This document shows, piece by piece, positions 45,363-52,378 of a stretch of 64,000 bases of DNA. Numbering within the stretch: the first letter of the stretch is position 1; every line of letters starts with the position of its first letter. Origin of the DNA: Buttiauxella agrestis (GTDB taxonomy: Bacteria; Pseudomonadota; Gammaproteobacteria; Enterobacterales; Enterobacteriaceae). Under the pieces are notes generated by a model. That model was given only the letters and a program-made list of their open reading frames with translations, was not told where the DNA came from and searched no databases. The position numbers and the translations under genes were made by a program. The stretch is taken from NCBI RefSeq assembly GCF_900446255.1, contig NZ_UIGI01000001.1, positions 4,180,763-4,244,762 on the forward strand, given 5' to 3'.

Positions 45363-45713
45363 TGCCCGCTTAATGTGTCGATTTTAATGCAGGTGCATGA
45401 CCACTCGACATCCACGCCAGCTCTGGCGGCGCGCGGCCAGAACAGGCAAACATGACGCATGCAAAACCATGCATCTGATGCATGCACAGCTAAAAAACGG
45501 GGAAATCGAAGAAAGTTGGTATAAAAAACGGGGTCTATTCGCAAACAAATTTAAAAGTCAGCTCTGAGCGAACAACGGACGTTAGGCTCACACGGACATA
45601 ATCAGTTTGTCGGAAGAACTCTAAATGTGAATAGTTCAGTTTGGCAGAATGCTTACTGTTTCACTTGAGGTCTGCTATTTTTAATTCCTTTAAACAACAG
45701 TCAGGTATGAGAA

Positions 45714-46025
45714 ATGATCGTCAGAACATGGCATGGTTGTGTTCCGCTAAAACACGCAGAGGGTTTTGCTAAGCATCTTGAGAACACAGGTGTGGAGCAT
45801 TCAAGAAGTGTAGAGGGAAACAAAGGCGCATTCGTGAGAAGGGAAACACAGGGCGGTTGGGAGCATTTTTTCCTTGCCACCTACTGGCAGGATCTGGGGG
45901 CGGTAAAGGCCTTCGCGGGTGAAAATTATCATGTGGCAGTGACATACCATGATGACGAGGAGTTTGAATTGCTTTCCGATCCCTACGTTTTCCAACATGA
46001 GGTAGAAACTACTTCACCGCTCTAG
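45714..46025 (+). CDS. Small ABM-like (antibiotic biosynthesis monooxygenase superfamily) protein
   Basis: This 103-residue protein resembles stand-alone ABM/dimeric alpha-beta barrel proteins: MIVRTWHGCVP start, a Gly-Asn turn (EGNKGAFVRRE), a HFFLATYWQD strand and a KAFAGENYHVAVTYHDDEEF helix-strand. Such proteins bind small aromatic or oxidised molecules or act as simple oxygenases; no substrate can be named. No signal peptide, so cytoplasmic. The ribosome site is weak. It is the first gene right of cos and part of the prophage cargo. Confidence 0.65.
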   Translation: MIVRTWHGCVPLKHAEGFAKHLENTGVEHSRSVEGNKGAFVRRETQGGWEHFFLATYWQDLGAVKAFAGENYHVAVTYHDDEEFELLSDPYVFQHEVETTSPL

Positions 46026-46098
46026 CTGTTTCTTCGGGTGACGCTGCCTGTCACCGGATTGCACATCACATTCCTTCTGCTCACCTTCGGATAAACTA

Positions 46099-46136
46099 CT
46101 GGATGTCATGTCCGCCTCACGTCCTGAGACATCCAG
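46099..46136. repeat. Inverted repeat after the ABM-like gene
   Basis: Perfect 9-bp arms CTGGATGTC (46099-46107) and GACATCCAG (46128-46136) with a 20-base spacer. It lies between the ABM-like gene and the convergent outer-membrane remnant. It could be a weak bidirectional terminator or a mark of rearrangement; there is no U-run. Confidence 0.4.
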
Positions 46137-46184
46137 CAACCGCGCCTTCGGACTGCATAGAGCGAGAAGCGGACTTAGCCGCTA

Positions 46185-46373
46185 TCAAGAAGCCCATAGC
46201 CGTGTCATCCCTGCCGGGTTGGTCACTATTGTGGAAGCGTCCTGAGCACGCGCGGCCTGCCCCGCTCCCGCCAGAGCCGTATCTTCGGTACCTATCTCGT
46301 AAAAATAGAGCGCGCTCGCATGAGTTGTCTGCGAGAAAAACAGACCGAGACACATCAGCATCGGTTTTTTCAT
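46185..46373 (-). pseudogene. N-terminal remnant of a FadL/OMPP1-type outer-membrane transporter
   Basis: A 62-residue frame starts at the ATG at 46373 behind an AGGTGG ribosome site. It has a signal peptide (MKKPMLMCLGLFFSQTTHA) followed by SALYFYEIGTEDTALAGAGQ and DASTIVTNPAGMTRL. That is the start of the FadL family of hydrophobic-compound channels (around 400 residues). After MTRL the similarity ends and a stop follows, so about 85% of the gene is missing. It is a broken relic, on the opposite strand to the cassette beside it. Confidence 0.7.
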
Positions 46374-46678
46374 TTGCCACCTGATTATTATTGTCATTAT
46401 TGAAATAGTTAATGCTAATAACAGCGTAGATTACGCCATTCAAATATCCACAGTTACGATGTTCAGCCCTGCAATATCGATTACATAGCTGAAGCGATCA
46501 AATAACCACTAGCCCTGTTTCCCGCTCGTTAGCGAAGAGGCATTCATCGCCAGGCAAACCGCATATTTACATCCAGCTTTAACGTGTTATTTCACTCTTT
46601 GCGGAAATATCAAATGTAAAATCTCAAATCTAAACTACTATTTTCAATAACATTCCCAGCCCCGGAGGTTGCAATTTT
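46374..46678. promoter_or_regulatory. Upstream region of the DUF1254 cassette
   Basis: About 300 bp with no gene, AT-rich toward its right end. It must hold the promoters of the FadL remnant (minus) and of the cassette (plus). I see no operator or strong -35/-10 pair that I would defend. A GGAGGT ribosome site sits 9 bp before the first cassette gene. Confidence 0.5.
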
Positions 46679-47761
46679 ATGAAAAAGGTACTTTGCCTGA
46701 GTATGCTGGCTTTGTGTGTCAGTAATGCATGGGCTGCGGACGCTATCAGTCTTGATAAGGTCCGCGAACTCGAAACGACGCTTGTCGGGAAAAAGGATGT
46801 CAGTGTCACCCCTGAAAACTATGCTTTTGCCGAACTCGACGTGGCGATGAACGAAGAAGTGAAACATGGTGCAACGAATAAGTTTTATCACCACCGTATG
46901 CCAATGGAGATAGATAAGCAGCCTGCGGTATTAATGAACCGCGATACTCTCTATTCTTTTGCCATTATTGATGCTTCTCATGGTGCGACAGTTCACGTTC
47001 CCGAAGGGGATGGTCGTTATATTTCTCTGCACGTGATGGATCATGATCACACCACTGAACATGTGTATTACGGCGCAGGTGATTACAAAATTGACCCTGA
47101 CAAAGCGACTCATTTCCTGGTTCTGAATATTCGCACTCAGGTGAATCCAAACGATCCGGCTGACATCCAGAAAGCACATGTCATTCAGGATGAATATAAG
47201 GTCACCTTCCCGGACGGCTACACGCCAAAAGCGTTCAAGATGATTGACTGGAACACAGATGAGCTGAAAAAACTTCAGGCCCATTATCGCCAGCTCGCAG
47301 ATAAACGTGGCGTCAGTAAAACGTCCGGCCCACGTGGTGATTATCCGCAAGAGGATGTGAATATCGGTGCGGCAGTGGCCACGGGATTACTGCCTGACAA
47401 AGATGCCTGGTACTCATTTAATACCTATAAGGTGGATAAAAATACCTGCTATACCGCGACCTATCAGGTTCCGGGAATGGCAAAACCCGATCTCGGTTTT
47501 TATTCCCTGACGATTTACGGTGATGACCTGTACCTGCATAACGAAAAAGGGTCCAGTCTTTCTAACAAAGAACTGAAACTCGACTCGGGCGGAAAAACGT
47601 TCACCATGCATTATGGTACTGAGCAAACCTGCGGAAAAGACGCGCAAAATTTGCTTATTGCGCCAACGGATAACTGGACACTGGCTTTACGTGTTTATTT
47701 CCCAACCCAGGATATTCAGGACAATAAATATAAACTTCCTGAACCAAAGCCGGTGAAGTAA
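46679..47761 (+). CDS. Exported DUF1254/DUF1214 protein, cassette gene 1
   Basis: This 360-residue protein has a signal peptide (residues 1-19, AWA) and then a DUF1254 domain with NRDTLYSF at residues 87-94 and RTQVNPNDPADIQ near 150. A DUF1214 domain follows, with YSLTIYGDDLYLHNE near residue 274 and the terminal NWTLALRVYFP. The function of these paired domains is unknown; they occur in many bacteria and in some giant viruses. Two cysteines in the C-terminal half could form a disulfide. It is nearest to cassette gene 4. A strong GGAGGT site suggests good expression. Product: periplasmic or secreted. Confidence 0.85.
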   Translation: MKKVLCLSMLALCVSNAWAADAISLDKVRELETTLVGKKDVSVTPENYAFAELDVAMNEEVKHGATNKFYHHRMPMEIDKQPAVLMNRDTLYSFAIIDASHGATVHVPEGDGRYISLHVMDHDHTTEHVYYGAGDYKIDPDKATHFLVLNIRTQVNPNDPADIQKAHVIQDEYKVTFPDGYTPKAFKMIDWNTDELKKLQAHYRQLADKRGVSKTSGPRGDYPQEDVNIGAAVATGLLPDKDAWYSFNTYKVDKNTCYTATYQVPGMAKPDLGFYSLTIYGDDLYLHNEKGSSLSNKELKLDSGGKTFTMHYGTEQTCGKDAQNLLIAPTDNWTLALRVYFPTQDIQDNKYKLPEPKPVK

Positions 47762-47820
47762 TTCATTCCCAGGAGGAAGGCTGAGCATTCAGTCTTCCCC
47801 GTACCCTGAAGAAGATATCT

Positions 47821-48927
47821 ATGAAAACAACATTACGCGCTTTAGCAATCGCTGTCGCCATGCTAACCAGTTCTGCAGTACTTGCCGTCGATACTGGTGT
47901 ACAGGCTGACGGACAAGTCACGGCCCAGAACCCTTCGTTCGCCGCGACCAACGGTGTCAAGGTCACTATGGATAATCTTATCCGAGCCGAAACAGCCAAA
48001 TATTTCGCCGCAGAGACATTAACGTCAGGGGGAAATAAATTCCGCCATGAACGTAAGGGTATTGATCTAAAAAATCAGACGGTTATCCGCTCAAATTTCG
48101 ATTTGATTTATTCGTACGGTGTTTTCGATACCAAAGATGGATTAACAGTTTCAGTTCCTGCTTACGATCTTTATCAGAGTGTACATATTTTCGATGAGGA
48201 TCATTTCACTATCGCCGTGGTTTATCCGGGGCAAACCGTCACCGTTAAACAGTCGGACTTAACACACGGTCGTTTTGTTTATCTCTTCATGCGCACTCAG
48301 CCCAGGAGTCTGGACGAAAAAGGAATAGCAGAACTGAATAACCGACAGGATATGGTGAAAGTAAGTTTTGGGGGCACGCCTGAACCCTATAAAAGTGACG
48401 TGAAATACGATGTTGATTCCTTCAACAAACTGCGTGCTGAAATTGTTCGCCGTGGTCCGAAAGAAGCGGTGATTTATAAAGGTTTTGTCTCTAAAGGGGA
48501 TAAAATTATCACTCCACAATACCAGTTAGTGAATATTGGCGGTTGGGGTGGGCTACCGGCAAAACACGCTTTTTACTGGGTAGTGGCTCCGGCTGATGAA
48601 GACGCGAAGAATGCACAATGTAGCTCGACCACCATACGTCCTCTTCCCGTTCAGTATGACAAAAATGGTTACTGGTCCTTGACGGTTTACAATGCTGAAG
48701 GCTGGGTTAAATCTGACCCATTTGTGATTAATTCACATCATGCCAAAGCGAATAAAGATGGCAGCTACACGCTTCATTTCAACTGTGGCGACAAGGCGAT
48801 TAACAATTTCCAGACTACGAAGAACTGGAACGCATTAATGCGTGCCTACTTGCCAAATTCTGTTGACGATATTCTTAAATTCTCCAAAGACATGCAGGAG
48901 AATCATCCTGTCATTAGTCAGAAATAA
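47821..48927 (+). CDS. Exported DUF1254/DUF1214-type protein, cassette gene 2 (divergent)
   Basis: This 368-residue protein has a signal peptide (residues 1-22, VLA). It keeps the overall plan of the neighbouring paralogues: NKFRHERKGIDLKNQ, MRTQPRS, and a C-terminal GYWSLTVYNAEGW plus NWNALMRAYLP. The NRDTLYS motif has become SNFDLIYS, and the DUF1214 part has extra text. If the motif is catalytic or ligand-binding, this copy may have another substrate or only a structural role. It lies 59 bp after gene 1 on the same strand, with no terminator seen between. Confidence 0.8.
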   Translation: MKTTLRALAIAVAMLTSSAVLAVDTGVQADGQVTAQNPSFAATNGVKVTMDNLIRAETAKYFAAETLTSGGNKFRHERKGIDLKNQTVIRSNFDLIYSYGVFDTKDGLTVSVPAYDLYQSVHIFDEDHFTIAVVYPGQTVTVKQSDLTHGRFVYLFMRTQPRSLDEKGIAELNNRQDMVKVSFGGTPEPYKSDVKYDVDSFNKLRAEIVRRGPKEAVIYKGFVSKGDKIITPQYQLVNIGGWGGLPAKHAFYWVVAPADEDAKNAQCSSTTIRPLPVQYDKNGYWSLTVYNAEGWVKSDPFVINSHHAKANKDGSYTLHFNCGDKAINNFQTTKNWNALMRAYLPNSVDDILKFSKDMQENHPVISQK

Positions 48928-49022
48928 CCTGCTATTAAGAGAAGTATCGTCAGGTCGACGGTATTTCTCTCCCTCAGGTTAGACCGCCGATAATTATTTA
49001 TTACCGTGGTGAGGCATAGTCC

Positions 49023-49802
49023 GTGAATCTAACAAAACTACTTTTTGCACTTTCTCTGCCATTGGTCGCACATGCTGCTGAAGAACACGCACCGGATGCC
49101 GCACAGGCAAATAACCCTCTGGCAAATATGACTGCATTCAATATGCAGAACTACTATATCGGCGATATCAGCGGGACGGACAAAGATGCCAACCAGTTCT
49201 GGTTTCGTTACGCACAGCCTTTTTCTCTGGGAGAAAGCAACTGGTTGTTACGTGCTTCTCTTCCCGTTAACACCTATCCTTCTCCGCCTGACGGAGGGCA
49301 TCAGACCGGGCTGGGTGATCTGAACCTTTTCACGGCGTATCTGATTGATACAGGCAATCCGGCCATCAGTTTTGGCTTCGGGCCTCAGCTTACTGCACCA
49401 ACCGCGACGGAAAATTCTCTCGGCAGCGAAAAATGGTCAGCTGGGCTGGTTAACGTACTCTTCGATGCCAGTTCACCCAAAATTCAGTACGGTTATCTGG
49501 CGTCATGGCAGCACAGCTTTGCCGGGGAAGGGGATCGCAGTGACGTAAACCTGGGCGCATTCCAGCCCTTTGTCTTCTATCAACTGGGCGGCGGTACCTA
49601 TCTGAGATCTGCACCTATCTGGAACTATAACTTCCAGAATGACAGTTACGGCATCCCTCTGGGGCTGGGCGTGGGGCAGGTCATAAAACAGGGCAAGACG
49701 GTTTATAACTTCTTCATTGAGCCACAAGGCTCCGTTGCCGATCGCGGACCCGGGCAACCACGCTGGCAAGTTTTTGCCGGTCTGAACCTTCAGTTCAATT
49801 GA
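49023..49802 (+). CDS. Small outer-membrane beta-barrel protein, cassette gene 3
   Basis: This 259-residue protein has a signal peptide (about residues 1-18, AHA). Alternating hydrophobic/polar strands follow ([31 protein letters not shown]), with [12 protein letters not shown], and it ends in an aromatic-capped strand [10 protein letters not shown] with a terminal-region Phe, typical of outer-membrane barrels. It resembles putative transporter barrels of the phenol-degradation/MetA type, but I cannot name a substrate. GTG start. Placed between DUF1254 genes 2 and 4, it could be the outlet or entry route for whatever those proteins handle. Confidence 0.75.
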   Translation: MNLTKLLFALSLPLVAHAAEEHAPDAAQANNPLANMTAFNMQNYYIGDISGTDKDANQFWFRYAQPFSLGESNWLLRASLPVNTYPSPPDGGHQTGLGDLNLFTAYLIDTGNPAISFGFGPQLTAPTATENSLGSEKWSAGLVNVLFDASSPKIQYGYLASWQHSFAGEGDRSDVNLGAFQPFVFYQLGGGTYLRSAPIWNYNFQNDSYGIPLGLGVGQVIKQGKTVYNFFIEPQGSVADRGPGQPRWQVFAGLNLQFN

Positions 49803-49839
49803 CACGAAAGCGTATTACTCACTTATACCAGAGGTCATA

Positions 49840-50850
49840 ATGATAAAAGTAAATGCCATACTGATGACGACATTGATAATGGGCTCTTCAGCATACGCTG
49901 CTCAAACAGTTACCCCAGAAAACTATGCCCGTGCCGAAGTTGACCTTTCTTATCAAAACGTGGTTAACGACGTTGGCAGCAATAAATTCCGTCATGATCG
50001 CACACTGATGCCGCTGGATAAGCAACCTGCAGTGACCATGAACCGCGACACAATTTACTCCTTTGGCGTCTACTATGTTCCGAATGGCACGACGGTAACG
50101 TTGCCAAAATCAAAAGATGGCCGCTACCAGTCGGCAATGATCATGCAGAATGATGACTTCACCGATCAGGTCTTTTATGGCCCGGGTACTTTTGAGATAA
50201 AATCAAAAACCGAGTTTGCGGCAATCGTGGTGCGCACTCAGGTGAATCCAGGCGATCCGCAGGATATTGACTATGTCCATAAGTTACAGGATGAAATAAC
50301 CGTTAAATGGCCTGCAGGTACCAAAGTTAAGTCTTATACGCCTGTAGACTGGGATAAAGACAGCCTGATGACGTTGCGTAAACAGTACCAGGCTGAGGCT
50401 GCGAAATTACCTAACTTCAATGACACCGCAGGTGCACGGGGTAAAATTGACCCGAAAATGCTGCGTCTTAGCGCCTCTGTCGCGCTCGGTTTGCTTCCCG
50501 CAGAAGACGCAGTTTACCTCTATCGTGATTTTGGTCTGAGCGGGGATAAATGCTACAAAGCTACCTACAGCAAACCAGATTTCAATGAAGGTGGTTTCTT
50601 CTCCTTCACGATGTATGGTGCGGATAAATACCTGCACGATGAGAATTCTATTCTGAATAACCGCACCATTAAATTCGATCCGGATGGCAAATTCACTATT
50701 TACTATGGTCCTAAAAAGGTCTGCGGTACGCAGAAAAACTGGCTACCCACTCCTGGAGATAACTGGTATCTGGGAATGCGTATTTATCGCCCTGGGGAGT
50801 CTGTCATTAATGGTTCTTATACCGTACCGACACCTGTCGAAGTGAAATAA
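49840..50850 (+). CDS. Exported DUF1254/DUF1214 protein, cassette gene 4
   Basis: This 336-residue protein has a signal peptide (residues 1-20, AYA) followed at once by VTPENYARAEVDLS, the same opening as gene 1. DKQPAVTMNRDTIYSFGV, RTQVNPGDPQDI and HKLQDEITVKWPAG are all shared with gene 1, as are FFSFTMYGADKYLHDEN and NWYLGMRIYRPG at the C-terminus. Gene 1 and gene 4 are thus a duplicated pair flanking a divergent copy and a barrel. It lies 37 bp after gene 3 and ends at a hairpin. Confidence 0.85.
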   Translation: MIKVNAILMTTLIMGSSAYAAQTVTPENYARAEVDLSYQNVVNDVGSNKFRHDRTLMPLDKQPAVTMNRDTIYSFGVYYVPNGTTVTLPKSKDGRYQSAMIMQNDDFTDQVFYGPGTFEIKSKTEFAAIVVRTQVNPGDPQDIDYVHKLQDEITVKWPAGTKVKSYTPVDWDKDSLMTLRKQYQAEAAKLPNFNDTAGARGKIDPKMLRLSASVALGLLPAEDAVYLYRDFGLSGDKCYKATYSKPDFNEGGFFSFTMYGADKYLHDENSILNNRTIKFDPDGKFTIYYGPKKVCGTQKNWLPTPGDNWYLGMRIYRPGESVINGSYTVPTPVEVK

Positions 50851-50863
50851 GATTGTGAACGCG

Positions 50864-50885
50864 GGCCAGGTAAAACTGGCCTTTG
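50864..50885 (+). terminator. Hairpin at the end of the DUF1254 cassette
   Basis: Stem GGCCAG / CTGGCC with a GTAAAA loop followed by TTTG, 13 bp after the last cassette gene. The U-run is short, so termination may be partial. Confidence 0.6.
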
Positions 50886-51097
50886 TGTATTCCCGATGTC
50901 TTTGCATCAGGTGTTTCTGTCGGAGTGACTCTTAACACTAAGCGCTCTTTCGGCGGCTGTGAGCGAAAAGCGGACACGCCAAGTATTAACACGAGCAGTA
51001 ATACTCTTCAGTTGTCATATCGCTACGGCATGAAATCCCACAATTCATGGCCCAGTGTGTTTTAATACTGTTGGATTTCATCGTTCTAGGACAAGTT

Positions 51098-51598
51098 ATG
51101 CTAATCATCTTCAGTGGTTTGCCTGGAAGCGGGAAAAGCACTATCGCTCAGGCTTTGACAAAGCAGTTAAATGCTCTTTACTTGCGAATCGACACGATTG
51201 AGCAGGCCATACTTAAAGCCGAAGAAGATGGCCGTGAAATGGGGCCTACTGGTTATTTTGTCGCTTACTCACTCGCCAGAGAAAACCTGCTATTAGGAGC
51301 AACAGTAATCACTGACTCAGTTAACCCACTGGCGTTAACCCGTGATGCCTATCGAGAAATAGCTTTATCGGCAAGAACCGATTTTTTAGAAATTGAGATC
51401 GTATGTTCCGATATGATTGAGCATCGTAAACGAGTGGAAACAAGGGTGTCACAAGTCGAGGGGTTAACCCTGCCAGATTGGAAATATGTTACCGATTTGA
51501 CTTATGAACCATGGAACAGAGAACACCTCATTTTAGACTCGTACAGTTTATCCAGCGATGAATGTGTATCAAGGATCATCAAACTTCTTTCGCGATGA
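51098..51598 (+). CDS. Small P-loop kinase-like protein
   Basis: This 166-residue protein has the Walker A motif GLPGSGKST at residues 7-15, directly after MLIIFS. DTIEQAIL and VITDSVNPL follow as likely substrate and Walker-B-like parts, and an RVETRVSQVEG lid region with arginines near residue 115. The pattern is that of small nucleotide or antibiotic kinases of the AAA_33/zeta-like group. No antitoxin-like partner is adjacent. The ATG at 51098 is preceded by AGGA and is used rather than a start 17 codons upstream. It lies between the DUF1254 cassette and tum. The substrate is unknown. Confidence 0.7.
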   Translation: MLIIFSGLPGSGKSTIAQALTKQLNALYLRIDTIEQAILKAEEDGREMGPTGYFVAYSLARENLLLGATVITDSVNPLALTRDAYREIALSARTDFLEIEIVCSDMIEHRKRVETRVSQVEGLTLPDWKYVTDLTYEPWNREHLILDSYSLSSDECVSRIIKLLSR

Positions 51599-51780
51599 CT
51601 TGGTCTTGAGAGGCTCCCCAACAATTATTATGGTGGGTAGTTAGCAATGTCCGCTCCTGGCACAAAGCTGCCTGTCAGATTAGGTTAAGCTCGTAGGCCG
51701 TAACAGAGTCAGACAAAATCTGAGCTAATACATATTACGGTACCCATGATTTTCCTATGTATGTAATCCCCATACAAACA

Positions 51781-51804
51781 ATCCCATGCTATCAAACATG
51801 GGAT
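51781..51804 (-). terminator. Terminator after tum
   Basis: Perfect 8-bp stem ATCCCATG / CATGGGAT with an 8-base loop, followed on the minus strand by TGTTTGT. It lies 25 bp after the tum stop. The 180 bp to its left (from 51599) hold no gene. Confidence 0.65.
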
Positions 51805-51828
51805 CAAGGTTTGTACCATTTTCAGTAA

Positions 51829-52269
51829 CTAACGCCAGCTCTCATCTTCCCAAACTTCCTGAAGTATATTATCCAGCGCTTCACGGTCAGAATCCTTATC
51901 AAACCCCACCAACTCTACGCCTGTCGTCGAACCTTTTTTGACTACGACATGCGTTGATGGGAAAACAGACTGTATTCGCCTGGTCAACTCGCCTTGGAAA
52001 GCATCTACAATCTGCTGGCCAATTTGTTGGTCTTTATCCAACGTGATGTTTACTCTTACCTCCCCCACTCGTTTTAATCTTTCTTCAAAGGGCGTAGGAG
52101 CAAAAACCACTGAAAAAGAGTCACTTTTTAATAAGTTCCCCCTCGCAATTTCAGCAATTAAATTCAAGGCAATTTCACGGTCTCTTTCCTGACAAGCGCC
52201 TTCAGCCGTTAAACGCGCAATCATTTCGACCCGCTCAATCATAACGTGCTCATTCAACTCTCTATCCAC
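51829..52269 (-). CDS. tum: Tum-like antirepressor with DinI-type C-terminal domain
   Basis: In phage 186, Tum is made only when LexA is removed, and it frees the prophage by blocking CI. This 146-residue protein has the same context and a C-terminal DinI-like domain (VRVNITLDKDQQIGQQIVDAF, VVVKKGSTTGVELVG, WEDESWR end). The longer ATG frame would start at 52311, upstream of the LexA site, and cannot be right. A GTG at 52269 has a GGAGG site four to five bases ahead and is chosen; the ATG at 52242 is an alternative. A LexA box lies 21 bp upstream, so SOS induction is expected. Confidence 0.85.
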   Translation of the reverse strand: MDRELNEHVMIERVEMIARLTAEGACQERDREIALNLIAEIARGNLLKSDSFSVVFAPTPFEERLKRVGEVRVNITLDKDQQIGQQIVDAFQGELTRRIQSVFPSTHVVVKKGSTTGVELVGFDKDSDREALDNILQEVWEDESWR

Positions 52270-52289
52270 ACATCCTCCATCGCGAGATA

Positions 52290-52305
52290 CTGTATATAAA
52301 CACAG
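52290..52305 (-). promoter_or_regulatory. LexA box upstream of tum
   Basis: CTGTATATAAACACAG has perfect CTGT and ACAG ends with eight AT-rich bases between, flanked by TA on both sides. It is very close to the strong LexA consensus TACTGTATATAAAAACAGTA. It lies just upstream of the tum ribosome site. Confidence 0.92.
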
Positions 52306-52378
52306 TAACATAAATTAACTGAATGTGCGAAATGAAATCATCAAGAAATACATTGTATGTGCATGATAAAGATGAATA

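Larger units (their letters stand above)
45169..45713. other. Non-coding packaging region between Q and the cargo genes
   Basis: This 545-bp stretch has no convincing gene. It holds the Q terminator (45180-45204), the cos site (45344-45362), GCATGC-type repeats at 45457, 45469 and 45480, and two copies of TAAAAAACGGGG at 45491 and 45522, 31 bp apart. Short open frames in it do not resemble proteins. The repeats next to cos could be terminase-binding sites. Confidence 0.7.

Noticed and set aside
45457-45533. A CRISPR-like repeat array near cos
   Set aside because: The repeats are 6-12 bp with irregular spacing and no spacer structure; a packaging-site role is more likely.
46117-46443. A 108-codon minus-strand frame overlapping the FadL remnant
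   Set aside because: It is in another frame from the recognisable FadL-type start and reads as low-complexity text without a ribosome site.
50807-51065. Short frames between the cassette and the kinase gene
   Set aside because: They run across the terminator hairpin, lack ribosome sites and resemble nothing known.
51098-52269. A toxin-antitoxin pair made of the kinase and tum genes
   Set aside because: The two are convergent, each with its own signals, and Tum has a clear 186-type role; no antitoxin features are seen.
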